Both the position numbers and the translations under genes were made by a program. Under the pieces are notes generated by a model. The model made no database searches. It was not told the origin of the DNA and saw only the letters and a program-made list of their open reading frames with translations. Of a DNA stretch of 64,000 nucleotides, positions 16,956 through 26,065 are shown piece after piece (position 1 is the first letter of the stretch; every line of letters starts with the position of its first letter). The DNA is from Paenibacillus spongiae (GTDB taxonomy: Bacteria > Bacillota > Bacilli > Paenibacillales > Paenibacillaceae): assembly GCF_024734895.1 (NCBI RefSeq), contig NZ_CP091430.1:5288501-5352500 (forward strand). The letters run 5' to 3'.

Positions 16956-17887
16956 CGTTTATTTCTCCTTTCCAGAAAGCGGACGATAAATACGAAGACG
17001 AAGGTCATCATGAGCAGGATCAGCGCAAGCGACCACAAAGCGTTATTGTGGGCAGAGCCCGTAATGGTGTTGCCCATGCTGAGCGTAATAACGCTCGTTA
17101 GCGTTGAAGCCGATTCGAACAACGACCTAGGGATATGCGGCGCGTTACCGATCACCATCTGCACGGCGAGCGCTTCGCCGAATGCGCGGGACATCCCGAG
17201 CACGACACCTGTCAACAGCGCAGGCAATGTCGTCGGGATAACAATGCGGTAGATCGTCTGCCAGCGAGTCGCGCCAAGCGCGAACGACCCTTCTTTCAGG
17301 CCGCTGGGGAGTGATGCCAGCGCATCCGTGGCAATCGTCGTAATCGTCGGCAAAATCATGACCGACAGAACAAGCGAACCGGCTGCAATGCCAATCCCTT
17401 GTCCCGGAAAAATATTGCGAAGCATCGGAACGATTACGCTGAGCCCGACAAAACCGTAAACAACCGACGGAATACCCGCCAGCAGCTCAATGACAGGCTG
17501 CATGTAACGTCTTCCCGCTCCCGGCATAATCTGCGTCATGAAGATAGCGGCGCAGCAGCCAAGCGGCGCGGCAATTAGCGCGGCGAGCAAAGATGTGCTG
17601 AAAGAACCGAAGATGAACGGCAGTGCGCCGAATAAGGCGGGTTCCCCTTCCGGAGCCCACTTCAGTCCAGTGAGCAAATCTCCGATGCTGACGCCATTCT
17701 TGAAAAAGGTGCTTAAGCCGCGAGACGCGACGAAATAAACCATCGCAACGATGGTTACGATAAGAAAGAGGATACAAAGTGTCGTGAAAATACGTCCGAC
17801 CCATTCTTCTCGGATGTGCTGCTTACTTGGTTTTCTAGTGAGACTCTGTTTATTGTTGCCATCTTGTTTGACAGCCCATTGATCCAT
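16952..17887 (-). CDS. pstC: Phosphate ABC transporter permease PstC
   Basis: A 311-residue permease with a 35-residue polar N-terminal extension, six helices and the family motifs GIPSVVYGFVGL (around residue 135) and GSFALGATRWQTI (the ATPase-docking loop). An AAGGAGGGGG ribosome site lies 4 bases before the ATG. It follows pstS by 78 bases and overlaps pstA by four. Confidence 0.95.
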   Translation of the reverse strand: MDQWAVKQDGNNKQSLTRKPSKQHIREEWVGRIFTTLCILFLIVTIVAMVYFVASRGLSTFFKNGVSIGDLLTGLKWAPEGEPALFGALPFIFGSFSTSLLAALIAAPLGCCAAIFMTQIMPGAGRRYMQPVIELLAGIPSVVYGFVGLSVIVPMLRNIFPGQGIGIAAGSLVLSVMILPTITTIATDALASLPSGLKEGSFALGATRWQTIYRIVIPTTLPALLTGVVLGMSRAFGEALAVQMVIGNAPHIPRSLFESASTLTSVITLSMGNTITGSAHNNALWSLALILLMMTFVFVFIVRFLERRNKR

Positions 17888-17965
17888 ATGGCCCCCTCCT
17901 TCTCAAAGCCAAGGAGAGGCGAATCAGCGTTCACCTCTCAGGCTTGACTATTGCATATATACGGA

Positions 17966-18916
17966 TTATTTCGTTACATTGCCGTCAACATCGCGCTTCA
18001 CTTGCATTTTGTTGACTGGAATGTATCCCAGCTCTACGACATCGCCGTTCTGAACCGTGTCGGATACCATGAACTCAAGGAATGCTTTCATAGCGGCATC
18101 CGGCTCGCCCTTCGTGTACATGTGCTGGTAAGCCCAGACAGGGTAGCTGCCGTCGATAACCGTTTCTTCTTTTGCTTCTACGCCTTCATATTTCACGGTC
18201 TTCACCGAATCGTCGAGGTAAGAGAACGCAAGGTAACCAATTGCACCCGGAGTTTCGGAGACAAGCTTCTTAACCGTACCTGAGGAATCCTCTTGGATCG
18301 AGCCTTGCAGGTCTTCCGTCTTCGTGCCTAGTGCATACTTCTCGAACGTTTTGCGCGTACCGGAGCTTGCAGGACGGTTAACGATCGTAATTTTCTCGTC
18401 TTGGCCGCCAACTTCTTTCCAGTTCGTCACTTTACCTGTGAAAATCTGTACCAGTTGATCCTTCGTTAGGTTGTCCACAGCGACATCTTTATTCACGACA
18501 GTTGCCATCGCCACAACCGCTACTTGATGATCGACGAGCTCCTTCGCTTTTGGAGCGTCAGCATCGACAAACTTCTCTTCCGCGAAAATATCCGAGTTGC
18601 CGATTTGCGCTTGGCCGTCAGATACTTGCGTCAGGCCAGTGCCGCTTCCGCCGCCTTGCACGAGAATGTTAACGTTCTTGTGCTCTTCCATAAACTTCTT
18701 CGAAGCTTGATCTACCAATGGTTGAAGCGCAGTCGAGCCGACTGCAAGAATGGAGCCGGAGAGCTCTTCCCCGCCAGTGTTGCCGCTGCCTTGACTATTA
18801 TTTGTCTGAGCCCCTTCGTTCGTTCCTTTGTTGTTCGTGCCATTGTCTTTGGAACCACAAGCCGCCAACCCGATCGTCAACATCAATGCTACTACGACTA
18901 ACAACATCTTTTTCAT
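17966..18916 (-). CDS. pstS: Phosphate-binding lipoprotein PstS
   Basis: A 316-residue extracellular phosphate receptor. The lipobox LAAC puts the lipidated Cys at residue 20, followed by a Gly/Asn/Ser-rich linker to about residue 52. AVGSTALQPLVDQ and GGGSGTGLTQVS hold the phosphate-binding Ser/Thr residues. FTGKVTNWKEVGG and NRPASSGTRKTFE are the other PstS signatures. It is the first gene of pstSCAB behind a promoter with PhoP-type boxes. Confidence 0.96.
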   Translation of the reverse strand: MKKMLLVVVALMLTIGLAACGSKDNGTNNKGTNEGAQTNNSQGSGNTGGEELSGSILAVGSTALQPLVDQASKKFMEEHKNVNILVQGGGSGTGLTQVSDGQAQIGNSDIFAEEKFVDADAPKAKELVDHQVAVVAMATVVNKDVAVDNLTKDQLVQIFTGKVTNWKEVGGQDEKITIVNRPASSGTRKTFEKYALGTKTEDLQGSIQEDSSGTVKKLVSETPGAIGYLAFSYLDDSVKTVKYEGVEAKEETVIDGSYPVWAYQHMYTKGEPDAAMKAFLEFMVSDTVQNGDVVELGYIPVNKMQVKRDVDGNVTK

Positions 18917-18966
18917 GCTTCTGGTTTCTCCTCCCGTTTCGAACGGTTATTTGTTTGAACAAACTT

Positions 18967-19009
18967 ATTGTAGGTCTTCGTTATTAATCTGATATTTTCT
19001 AAGTGTTAA
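18967..19009 (-). promoter_or_regulatory. PhoP-box promoter of pstSCAB
   Basis: On the minus strand TTAACA (19009-19004), AAAATA (18998-18993) and TTAATA (18987-18982) repeat with exact 11-bp phase, followed by TACAAT (18972-18967) as -10 box. PhoP of Firmicutes binds TT(A/T)ACA-like repeats of this period, so phosphate-starvation induction is expected. Confidence 0.72.
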
Positions 19010-19100
19010 CGGAATAATAAAAATGCATAGATTTCTTGTATGGTTAGTCGTAAAATTATAAATAAACTCTATATAAGAACAATGGGAGAATGACTCTATT

Positions 19101-19997
19101 ATGAATTTGTTAAAAATACGGTTGATTGTCCTGCTGGAACGCTTCAAGAAAGTCACGGCCGTCGCTGAGGAGCTAGGCGTCAAGCAGCCTACGATCAGCT
19201 TCCATATGCGCAAGATGGAAGAGGAATGGGGCACTCCTCTATTTGAAATGAAAACCGGTAAAGTCATGTTGACCGAAGCCGGCAGACTTCTCCATCATTA
19301 CGCCGAGCAGATCGACCGTCTCTATGCCGAGGCCGAGGCGCGAATGAAAGAGCTGCAGAGAAACGGACTCCATAAATATGTTATCGGCTGCAACGAAACC
19401 GCCAATGCCGCATTCCTCCGGGGATCATGGCTCACGGCCGCTTCGGAGCTTGCCGATATTCAGCTCTCGCTGCTGACAGGCGATAACGACAGACTGCATC
19501 AGCTGCTCCTGGAAGGAGGCGCCGACTTGATCTTGACCAGCCGATCGTCCGGTTTATCCGCAGGCAATAACGTTCTTCTCGTCGAAGATCCGCTGATGCT
19601 GCTTTTACCAGCAGTGCATCCGCTCGCAGGCACCGCTAATTTATCCTCGCTTTCCACCTATCGGCTGGCACAATTGCCGTTCGTCCTGCTGGAGGATTCA
19701 TCGCTCAAAGAGGCTGTCACCGCCTGGGAAGCTGCCGAGCGGATGACCCTGTCCGTCAGATGGACAACGGACCGGATCGAGCATGTCATCTCCGCCGTGC
19801 GGACGGGATCGTGCTTAACCGTTATCCCTTCCCGCTGCGTCAGCGAGACGGCTGCTGGGATCGTCTCGATCCCGCTTCCAGGCTCACCGGTCTACTACCG
19901 GATGTATGCCTCGTGGCTCAGCAGCGGATGGTCCCCTCAGCTCGCCGGCCGAATGGTCGGCATGCTTCAGCAGCAAGCGGGGAATGCTTATAAATAG
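19101..19997 (+). CDS. LysR-family transcriptional regulator
   Basis: A 298-residue regulator. The N-terminal winged helix (about residues 1-62) has AVAEELGVKQPTISFHMRKM and the usual TEAGRLLHHYAEQ end. The remaining part is a periplasmic-binding-protein-like effector domain (YVIGCNETANAAFL onward). It is transcribed divergently from pstSCAB with a 184-bp shared upstream region, which also contains the PhoP boxes. That position suggests, but does not prove, that it regulates the pst genes. GGGAG lies about 12 bases before the ATG. The effector is unknown. Confidence 0.85.
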   Translation: MNLLKIRLIVLLERFKKVTAVAEELGVKQPTISFHMRKMEEEWGTPLFEMKTGKVMLTEAGRLLHHYAEQIDRLYAEAEARMKELQRNGLHKYVIGCNETANAAFLRGSWLTAASELADIQLSLLTGDNDRLHQLLLEGGADLILTSRSSGLSAGNNVLLVEDPLMLLLPAVHPLAGTANLSSLSTYRLAQLPFVLLEDSSLKEAVTAWEAAERMTLSVRWTTDRIEHVISAVRTGSCLTVIPSRCVSETAAGIVSIPLPGSPVYYRMYASWLSSGWSPQLAGRMVGMLQQQAGNAYK

Positions 19998-20604
19998 AAG
20001 CTGATATAAGGGCTCATCCGGCCAATTGGCGTAGGACTCCTGGCGTACAGCGTCAGACTAACTAATCAGGAATTGCCTGCTTTGCGGCAACAGCACTCAT
20101 AGCGCCGCTTTCAGCCTCAAGCATGGTGCCGCGATAATTGGCAAATCCCAAGGATGGACTGTGTTTATGGTTGGTTTGGCGGTTGGTTTGGCGGTTGGTT
20201 TTATCAGCTGGCTAGTTAGGCATAATGGCACATTTTTCATCCGTTAATATTTACTGCCGCCCTGCCAGGACACATGGAAACTTTGGGGATAATCAGGGGG
20301 CGCTCTACTTTGCTTTTGCGCTACTGCTTACTGCTGTAAGACCCACAAACGGACTTGCAGCTTCATTTCCGCGTGGCGACACGCTGTAAGTCCCTTTCCG
20401 ACGTTAACTCGACCAAATGGCCGATCAATCTCCGTTTTTTCTGGCTGTAAGACCCACAAACGGACTTGCAGCTTCATTTCCGCGTGGCGATACGCTGTAA
20501 GTCCCTTTTCCGACGTTACCTCGACCAACTGGCGTTTAAATTGACCACTCAGCAGCCAGTGAGCCATAATTGATTGATCCCGTCCGGATCATCCCGCGGC
20601 GCAA
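19998..20604. other. Gene-free stretch with short repeats
   Basis: No gene is evident between the LysR gene and phoU. At 20172-20206 GGTTGGTTTGGC is repeated about three times. The direct repeat described at 20334-20527 fills most of the right half. An open frame of 79 codons on the minus strand is only the translation of that repeat. Confidence 0.6.
20334..20527. repeat. Two tandem copies of an 84-bp element with internal inverted repeats
   Basis: GCTGTAAGACCCACAAACGG followed by ACTTGCAGCTTCATTTCCGC and GTGGCGACACGCTGTAAGTC occurs at 20334 and, nearly identically, at 20444, a period of 110 bp. CTGTAAGaCC and GGacTTGCAG within each copy can pair. A diverged relative is at 57778-57860. Confidence 0.85.
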
Positions 20605-20655
20605 TAAAAAACAGATAACCCTCAGAAGGATGCTTCTCCTGTGGTTACCTGTTTC
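20605..20655 (-). terminator. Terminator of pstB-phoU
   Basis: On the minus strand AAACAGGTAACC and GGTTATCTGTTT pair with one mismatch around an inner AGAAG/CTTCT stem, followed by TTTTATT. It is about 45 bases after the phoU stop. Confidence 0.85.
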
Positions 20656-20700
20656 TATACCTGGTCTAGTTCGTTTCCACAAACTCAGCAAGATCCAGAA

Positions 20701-21366
20701 CTAACTATTCAAATCCGGGCGCGTGCCGGTCACGAGATAAACGACGCTTTCGCCGATATTGGTCGCATGGTCGGCGAACCGTTCGATATAACGGCCAACG
20801 AAGCTGAGCTGGTTCGCTTGCGAAATCGTGGTCGGGTTCTCCAGCATAACCGTGAACAGCTCGCGGATGATCTGGCTGTACAAGGCATCGACGAGATCAT
20901 CGTCTTTCGCCATCTTGTACGCGAGATCAACGTTCTCCTGCATGAACGATTGAATCGATTCATAGGTCATCGTCTGCACGATTTCACCCATGCGCGGCAG
21001 ATCGATCAGCGGTTTGATGAGCGTCTGGCCGTCCAGACGGAGCACGACCTTAGCCACGTCAACCGCAAGATCGCCCATCCGTTCGAGGTCGCTTGCAATT
21101 TTGAACGCAACCAGAATTCGGCGAAGATCCTTGGCAACCGGCTGCTGCGTTGCGATAAGACGCGAACCGATATCGGTAATCTTCTCTTCGATCCGGTTCA
21201 GCTCCCGGTCTTCGTTGATAATACGTTTCGCCTCAGCCGTATCCAGCTGCTGCAGCGCCTGCATGGCATCGGCGATGGCTTTCTCGACCCGATTGCCCAT
21301 CTCCACAATCAGGTTCTTCAATTCGCTGAGCCCTTGATCGAATTCCTTACGCATCGTCATCATCAT
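20701..21366 (-). CDS. phoU: Phosphate signalling protein PhoU
   Basis: A 221-residue protein of two three-helix bundles, each with the metal-binding signature: DLERMGDLAVDVAK in the first half and YIERFADHATNIGE in the second. PhoU links the Pst importer to the phosphate two-component system and restrains uptake. It follows a pstB gene by 47 bases and the two form an operon. The first of several in-frame ATGs has GGGGGAAAA 3-8 bases upstream. Confidence 0.95.
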   Translation of the reverse strand: MMMTMRKEFDQGLSELKNLIVEMGNRVEKAIADAMQALQQLDTAEAKRIINEDRELNRIEEKITDIGSRLIATQQPVAKDLRRILVAFKIASDLERMGDLAVDVAKVVLRLDGQTLIKPLIDLPRMGEIVQTMTYESIQSFMQENVDLAYKMAKDDDLVDALYSQIIRELFTVMLENPTTISQANQLSFVGRYIERFADHATNIGESVVYLVTGTRPDLNS

Positions 21367-21413
21367 CGCTTTTCCCCCTAAACGTTGTATGATCTGCTTA
21401 TTAATATATTGTA

Positions 21414-22187
21414 TTAACCGAAACGGCCGCTAATGTAATCTTCTGTCCGCTGGTCGCGCGGGTTGGAGAACAGCTTCTCCGTATCCGCGTATTCCACCAC
21501 TTCCCCGTTCAGGAAGAACACCGTCTGGTTCGAAACCCGCGCGGCCTGGTGCATGTTATGCGTGACCATAACGATCGTATAACGATCCTTCAGCTCCTGC
21601 GCCAGCTCCTCGATTTTTAAGGTGGAAATCGGGTCGAGTGCCGAGGTTGCTTCGTCCATTAACAGAATGTCGGGCTCGACCGCAATCGCGCGAGCAATGC
21701 AGAGCCGCTGCTGCTGACCGCCGGACAGGCTTAATGCCGAACGTTTCAAATAATCCTTCACTTCATCCCACAGTACGGCAGACCGCAGGCTTGTCTCCAC
21801 GATTTCATCCAGCTTCTGCTTGCTCCGAATGCCGTGCAGGCGCGGTCCATAGGCGATATTATCGTAAATGGATTTGGGAAAAGGATTCGGCTGCTGGAAC
21901 ACCATGCCTACCTTCTTCCGCAATGTCTCTACATCGACGTCCTTCGAGTAGATGTCGGCACCGCTAATCGCGATTTTCCCTTCGATTCTCGTTCCCGGTA
22001 TCATATCATTCATCCGGTTGAGCGTACGAAGCAGGGTCGACTTGCCGCAGCCTGACGGTCCGATAAAAGCGGTGATCGCTTTCTCCGGAATCTCCATCGA
22101 AACGTTCTTGAGCGCGTGGAATGTGCCGTAATATAAATTCAATTTATCAATTTCAATCAACGATTTCGTCTTTACTTGTGCGGGCAT
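21414..22187 (-). CDS. pstB: Second phosphate ABC transporter ATPase PstB
   Basis: A 257-residue PstB paralogue with every functional motif: [57 protein letters not shown] and [12 protein letters not shown], ending [13 protein letters not shown] in EDYISGRFG. Compared with the copy at 15289 it has the more canonical FQQPNPFP Q-loop (the other has WQRPNPFH). It is paired with phoU, not with permease genes. It could power the pstSCA system at 42885-46188, which has no ATPase gene. GGAGGAGAA precedes the ATG. Confidence 0.95.
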   Translation of the reverse strand: MPAQVKTKSLIEIDKLNLYYGTFHALKNVSMEIPEKAITAFIGPSGCGKSTLLRTLNRMNDMIPGTRIEGKIAISGADIYSKDVDVETLRKKVGMVFQQPNPFPKSIYDNIAYGPRLHGIRSKQKLDEIVETSLRSAVLWDEVKDYLKRSALSLSGGQQQRLCIARAIAVEPDILLMDEATSALDPISTLKIEELAQELKDRYTIVMVTHNMHQAARVSNQTVFFLNGEVVEYADTEKLFSNPRDQRTEDYISGRFG

Positions 22188-22255
22188 GGGCGTTCTCCTC
22201 CAATAACAAAGACTTTGTACGACTCCATCTCATACTCGTTATCGTAACGGCCGTA

Positions 22256-22294
22256 TGTTAAACGCGTACGCGCGAATTGTTAAGGGAATGTTAA
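22256..22294 (-). promoter_or_regulatory. PhoP boxes upstream of pstB-phoU
   Basis: On the minus strand TTAACA occurs at 22294-22289, 22283-22278 and 22261-22256, that is, at 11 and 22 bp. A fourth, degenerate site fits the gap. The block lies about 70 bases before the pstB start. I cannot place a -10 box with confidence. Confidence 0.68.
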
Positions 22295-22340
22295 ATCTCC
22301 TGTTTTCAATCCCGCCCATGACTCATCATTTTCAGTTCTT

Positions 22341-22595
22341 TCAATGATCCTCGAAACCTATATGGCTGTGGGCTGCAGGAATATCAACGAATGACTTTTT
22401 ATATACCAGCAGGTCATATTTGCTGTAATGATGCATGACAACAGCGACTTCTCCGTCCATGTACTGCCCGCTGGCCAGACGGTTCTGCCCGAGCAATCGT
22501 ATTGGCCAAGCGGATCCTGCTGTCCGACATCCGGACGCTATTCGCTCATCAACGAGCTGGATCCTCCTCAATACTAGAATAGGAGGCTGGCTCAT
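22341..22595 (-). CDS. Doubtful small ORF between pstB and the stalk-domain gene
   Basis: An 84-codon frame starting at the ATG 22595 with GGAGGAGG six bases upstream. The translation matches nothing I know; its second half (ASGQYMDGEVAVVMHHYSKY) looks protein-like, its first half does not. The apparent ribosome site is also one arm of the hairpin at 22582-22606, which could simply be the terminator of the upstream gene. It may be a real small gene, a remnant or chance. Confidence 0.3.
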   Translation of the reverse strand: MSQPPILVLRRIQLVDERIASGCRTAGSAWPIRLLGQNRLASGQYMDGEVAVVMHHYSKYDLLVYKKSFVDIPAAHSHIGFEDH

Positions 22596-22606
22596 GGCCA
22601 ACCTCC
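22582..22606 (-). terminator. Hairpin after the stalk-domain gene
   Basis: GGAGGTTGGC and GCCAGCCTCC (minus strand) pair with one wobble around a five-base loop. It is 18 bases after the stop codon. The following TATTCTAG is only weakly U-rich, so termination may be partial. Confidence 0.45.
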
Positions 22607-22623
22607 TCCCATTACTGCAAGCC

Positions 22624-24501
22624 TCATACCTTGAACTTCAGCACGATCGGCTCCATGCCCGGTTTATAGACGAATGTGACAGGATCGGGCTGTTGATTAA
22701 TAAGCGTCAAATCGGGTTTGGGATTGGCATCTGCTGCGTTAATGCGATAGACAGCCGTAAGCGTATAGGTCTGCCCTTCCGTTAATCTTCCGACAGGATG
22801 GTAACCTCCGCCCACATGCGCTGCAAAAGACAAGTTCCCATGACTGTCCTCGATAAACACCGTTGTATTGGTTACCGGTTCTCCGTTCTGTTTAACCGTC
22901 ATGACTTTCAATTGTATGTGATACAGTGTTCGTGCCGGTAAACGGGTTACCTCTTCCGTGTATATAAATTTTGCACTATTGCCTGAAACGTATGGCTGAT
23001 CTTCATGAGATAACCATGACGCTGGATCGACAACTTGAAAATATTCCTTACCGGCTGTAAGTCCGCGTATATCCACTTTCCCGCTGCTATCACTGTAAAA
23101 TAGCTTTTCCTCCTGGCTGACTTGATCATAAAATCGGACCCGGGCATTCGCTACAGGCTTCCCGTCTTCATCGACAATCGAATCGGTGAACTGAACGGGG
23201 TCTCTCAAGGTGACCGGTACCCGGATCGGTTCCTTGCTGGACGGATCGAACGTGAAGGAATACGGAGCGGCCTGCTCATACTTGGCATTACTCTCCACGA
23301 AGTATAGTTGAGCTTCGTACCGCTCTCCGGCTTTGAACCCCTCAATTATGGGAGCTTGATGTTTCACGCTGTACGCAGCCGACTCCAGCTCCCGTCGCTG
23401 CTGATCGCGAATTCGGATCGAATAAGGATCGCTGCTGATCGGCTTGCCATCCTGATCCACGGCCAGCACAATCGCATAGGTGCGTTTCATCACGAGCTGC
23501 GGCTGAGGGTCAACTTCCTGGTAGGTAAATGTATACGATGGCTTCAAGTTATAACGGAATTCTTCATCAATGAGAGAGAGGCGATAGGTCTTCCCTTTCA
23601 GCAGGCCGCCAATATGGAACTTCCCGTTCGCATCCGTCCTGTACATGAGATTAGGTGTCTTCTCTTCCCCTTCGAAAACATATAAGGGCTGATCGGGAAC
23701 CGGTCTGCCTGCTTCGTCGGTCACACTTCCTTCTACATCCACCTTGCGAAGCATAAGTTCGACGTCTCGGGTCATATCGGCGTACGTTATTGAGATCAGC
23801 GATGAGTCGGAATATACGGTATTGCCTTGCGGAGGCTCGGCACGAACGATTAAATCTTCACCCGATTCAAACCCGCTCACCGCATACCGACCATCTGAAT
23901 CGGTCTTTCCTTCAAACGCGCCTTCCAGCTCCAAATCTGCATAGCTGACGATTACCATCGCGCCGGCAACCGGAGAACCCCCAGGGTCCAGCACCTTCCC
24001 GGTTACATGATCGGTTTGCTTTCCTTCCCCGGCAGCAGGATGCTGGTTCGTGCTGTTCGAAACGGGAGCAGCAGCTGCCTTCTTCGCCCCTATCATAATC
24101 ACGCCGGTAAGCGGGTCCCAGCGCACGTCACGGGACAGAGCTTCACTAACGAAGCGGAGCGGAATATAGGTGAGGCTGCCTTGCGTAATTGGTGCGGCGA
24201 GAAGCTTGGCGGCTTTGCCATTAACCTGCGCTTCCAGGCTTCCCAGCTTCACTGCCACCGTCACATCCGCCGATTTACCCGTTATCCGCTTCGCTTTCGC
24301 CTCCCAAACGACGTTGAGCCCTAAGCTCTCAAACAAGCTGCGAAACGGGACCATCGTCACTCCATTGATTTGTATTGGCGGGGCCGGCAGTAATAGCTCC
24401 CTTCCATCAATGACGATCTTTACGCCTGCCGCGGACAGAGAACTCGCCCCCGACATACAAGCGACCAGCAAGATCATGACCACGGCTATTCGTCGTCTCA
24501 C
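22624..24501 (-). CDS. Secreted protein with stalk domain and carboxypeptidase-like repeats
   Basis: A 625-residue exported protein. A signal peptide (residues 1-25, ending SLSAAG) is followed by a copper-amine-oxidase N-terminal-type stalk domain (about 30-140: VKIVIDGRELLLPAPPIQ; MVPFRSLFESLG; YIPLRFVSEALSRDVRWD). After a Pro/Gly linker come at least four repeats of the carboxypeptidase regulatory (prealbumin-like) type, each with the pattern GxVxDxxGxPVxxAxV (GKVLDPGGSPVAGAMV; VTDEAGRPVPDQPLYV; IVDEDGKPVANARVRF). There is no S-layer motif or sortase signal. It starts with GTG after GGAGG. Such proteins are thought to be adhesive or structural at the cell surface; the real function is unknown. 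Confidence 0.82.
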   Translation of the reverse strand: MRRRIAVVMILLVACMSGASSLSAAGVKIVIDGRELLLPAPPIQINGVTMVPFRSLFESLGLNVVWEAKAKRITGKSADVTVAVKLGSLEAQVNGKAAKLLAAPITQGSLTYIPLRFVSEALSRDVRWDPLTGVIMIGAKKAAAAPVSNSTNQHPAAGEGKQTDHVTGKVLDPGGSPVAGAMVIVSYADLELEGAFEGKTDSDGRYAVSGFESGEDLIVRAEPPQGNTVYSDSSLISITYADMTRDVELMLRKVDVEGSVTDEAGRPVPDQPLYVFEGEEKTPNLMYRTDANGKFHIGGLLKGKTYRLSLIDEEFRYNLKPSYTFTYQEVDPQPQLVMKRTYAIVLAVDQDGKPISSDPYSIRIRDQQRRELESAAYSVKHQAPIIEGFKAGERYEAQLYFVESNAKYEQAAPYSFTFDPSSKEPIRVPVTLRDPVQFTDSIVDEDGKPVANARVRFYDQVSQEEKLFYSDSSGKVDIRGLTAGKEYFQVVDPASWLSHEDQPYVSGNSAKFIYTEEVTRLPARTLYHIQLKVMTVKQNGEPVTNTTVFIEDSHGNLSFAAHVGGGYHPVGRLTEGQTYTLTAVYRINAADANPKPDLTLINQQPDPVTFVYKPGMEPIVLKFKV

Positions 24502-24617
24502 CTATCCTTTACCTCCCTCAACGCAATGTTCTTTCTTCTTCCTAAAATATCAATTTTTGCTATATATGAAAAGAACAAGTTTCGTGCCCGTCATTAGCAC
24601 CCTATTCATCATCCGAA

Positions 24618-25637
24618 TTAGCCCGTGTTAATTCGTGCAGCCATACAATCCCCGCTTCCGTCTAATAGAGCGGGCCCCGTCATGTGCAGCTGCATGTGAG
24701 CGTAAACGGGATTGAGTAGAAATCGGATTTTGAAAGGCAATGAAGCCACATCAAAATCAATAGCATTCTTATTTGGCAGCAGTGCCGTTCTTGTCCATAC
24801 CTGCGGCAGCCCATCCACGATCAGCTTACCCGCTTCCCATTGAACCGAACAGACTTGATCGCAGCCAGCCGAGTCGGTGTATGAATAACTTCCCGCGTAT
24901 TTCTCCAGATCTGCCATTGAATCACAAGCGTCTTCTCCTGCTTCGATCCCGAGAAACGCATGAATCCGACGATAATAGGCCGGCCAGTCTCCCATGTGGT
25001 TCTCAATACGAAGCTTTGGAAGCTGCAGCAGGTCGTATAGACGATCCATGATGACACGATAATTCTGCCAATACGCGACCATACCCTCGAACCCGGCTAA
25101 TCCGCGGGATATTCCGTATTGGGACTGTGAAACCCGCTCCAGCATATGCTTCTCTGCGCCGCTGCCCCTTCTCGCAATAATTTTGCTCATAGCGGCACGA
25201 AGATCGTCTTGATAGAAATAGATCAGACACGGGTTCAATATCCTGATGATTCGTTCAACTTCCATTACGTAGTCCGTGATCTCTGCTTCGGGAACATTAT
25301 TCGGAAACAGGCTCCAGGTCAAATATCCAAGCAAACAACCGTCGACGATAATGATTTCATCCGACTCAGCGGCCAGTTCGGCAAACCGCTCCCACCGCTC
25401 AAGCGCTCTCCTAATCACATCGCGATAATTTCCGCCGGTCAAATCAGTGACGGTCTGCATCGCCGAAGCCGCGTCGGTATAGACATAAACCGGGTGCCCC
25501 AATTCTTCTTCATACCACCATTTGTGCTTATAGCCGAGCTCGCCAAGCTTGCGTGATATGTATTGTGCCGTCGAAGACTTTCCCGAGCCGGGAATGCCTT
25601 CGATACAGATTAATTTCGTCTTCAACAAATCAATCAC
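24618..25637 (-). CDS. P-loop kinase-like protein
   Basis: A 339-residue protein. ICIEGIPGSGKSSTAQYISR (residues 11-30) contains the Walker A motif of nucleoside/nucleotide kinases. IIIVDGCLLG is a Walker-B-like strand, and the region to about residue 220 resembles thymidylate-kinase-type folds. The C-terminal 110 residues (LEKYAGSYSYTDSAG...) form a separate beta-rich region of the kind found at the end of beta-lactamase-related and hydrolase proteins. The substrate is unknown. The start is uncertain: the GTG at 25637 has GAAGGG only 2 bases upstream, and a TTG at 25628 would have better spacing. It is alone on its strand with no evident partner. Confidence 0.75.
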   Translation of the reverse strand: MIDLLKTKLICIEGIPGSGKSSTAQYISRKLGELGYKHKWWYEEELGHPVYVYTDAASAMQTVTDLTGGNYRDVIRRALERWERFAELAAESDEIIIVDGCLLGYLTWSLFPNNVPEAEITDYVMEVERIIRILNPCLIYFYQDDLRAAMSKIIARRGSGAEKHMLERVSQSQYGISRGLAGFEGMVAYWQNYRVIMDRLYDLLQLPKLRIENHMGDWPAYYRRIHAFLGIEAGEDACDSMADLEKYAGSYSYTDSAGCDQVCSVQWEAGKLIVDGLPQVWTRTALLPNKNAIDFDVASLPFKIRFLLNPVYAHMQLHMTGPALLDGSGDCMAARINTG

Positions 25638-26065
25638 ATCCCTTCAGAGCTTTAGCACTCTATGTAGTCGAGTGCCAAGTCTACCATTACCATTATTATC
25701 CTTTAGCTGGATGGCGTCAACCTTTGCAACAATGAACAAGCTGTAAGATCGGGTTGCCCCTTTAGACCTCCCTGCCACCAGCGGGAAACCGCCGCGCTAG
25801 TTCTAACAGCTGGTTACAGCTCATCCCCGTCCCCCGGCCTGGGTCATTTTGCCATCCGAACAGCCTCGCTGCTGTTTTGAACTGGCGAAATACAAAAAAA
25901 GAAGGTGACCGAGGCCCCCTGCTCCATAGATGTGCATACAACGTTAATTATTGTTTCACCGTCAAAGATCGATAAAAAATAAAAATCATCGAACCGTTTG
26001 GACAAACCATTCGTTATCTTAGATGCACATAACATCAACTTACTTTACAAGGAGAGGATCATTTT
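25638..26065. other. Gene-free stretch
   Basis: This divergent intergenic region of about 430 bp holds the promoters of the kinase-like gene (leftward) and the beta-propeller gene (rightward). I see no repeats, tRNA or convincing small ORF in it. Confidence 0.5.

Noticed and set aside
20328-20567. A 79-codon frame with an internal repeat on the minus strand
   Set aside because: It is produced entirely by the two tandem DNA repeats and starts without a ribosome site.
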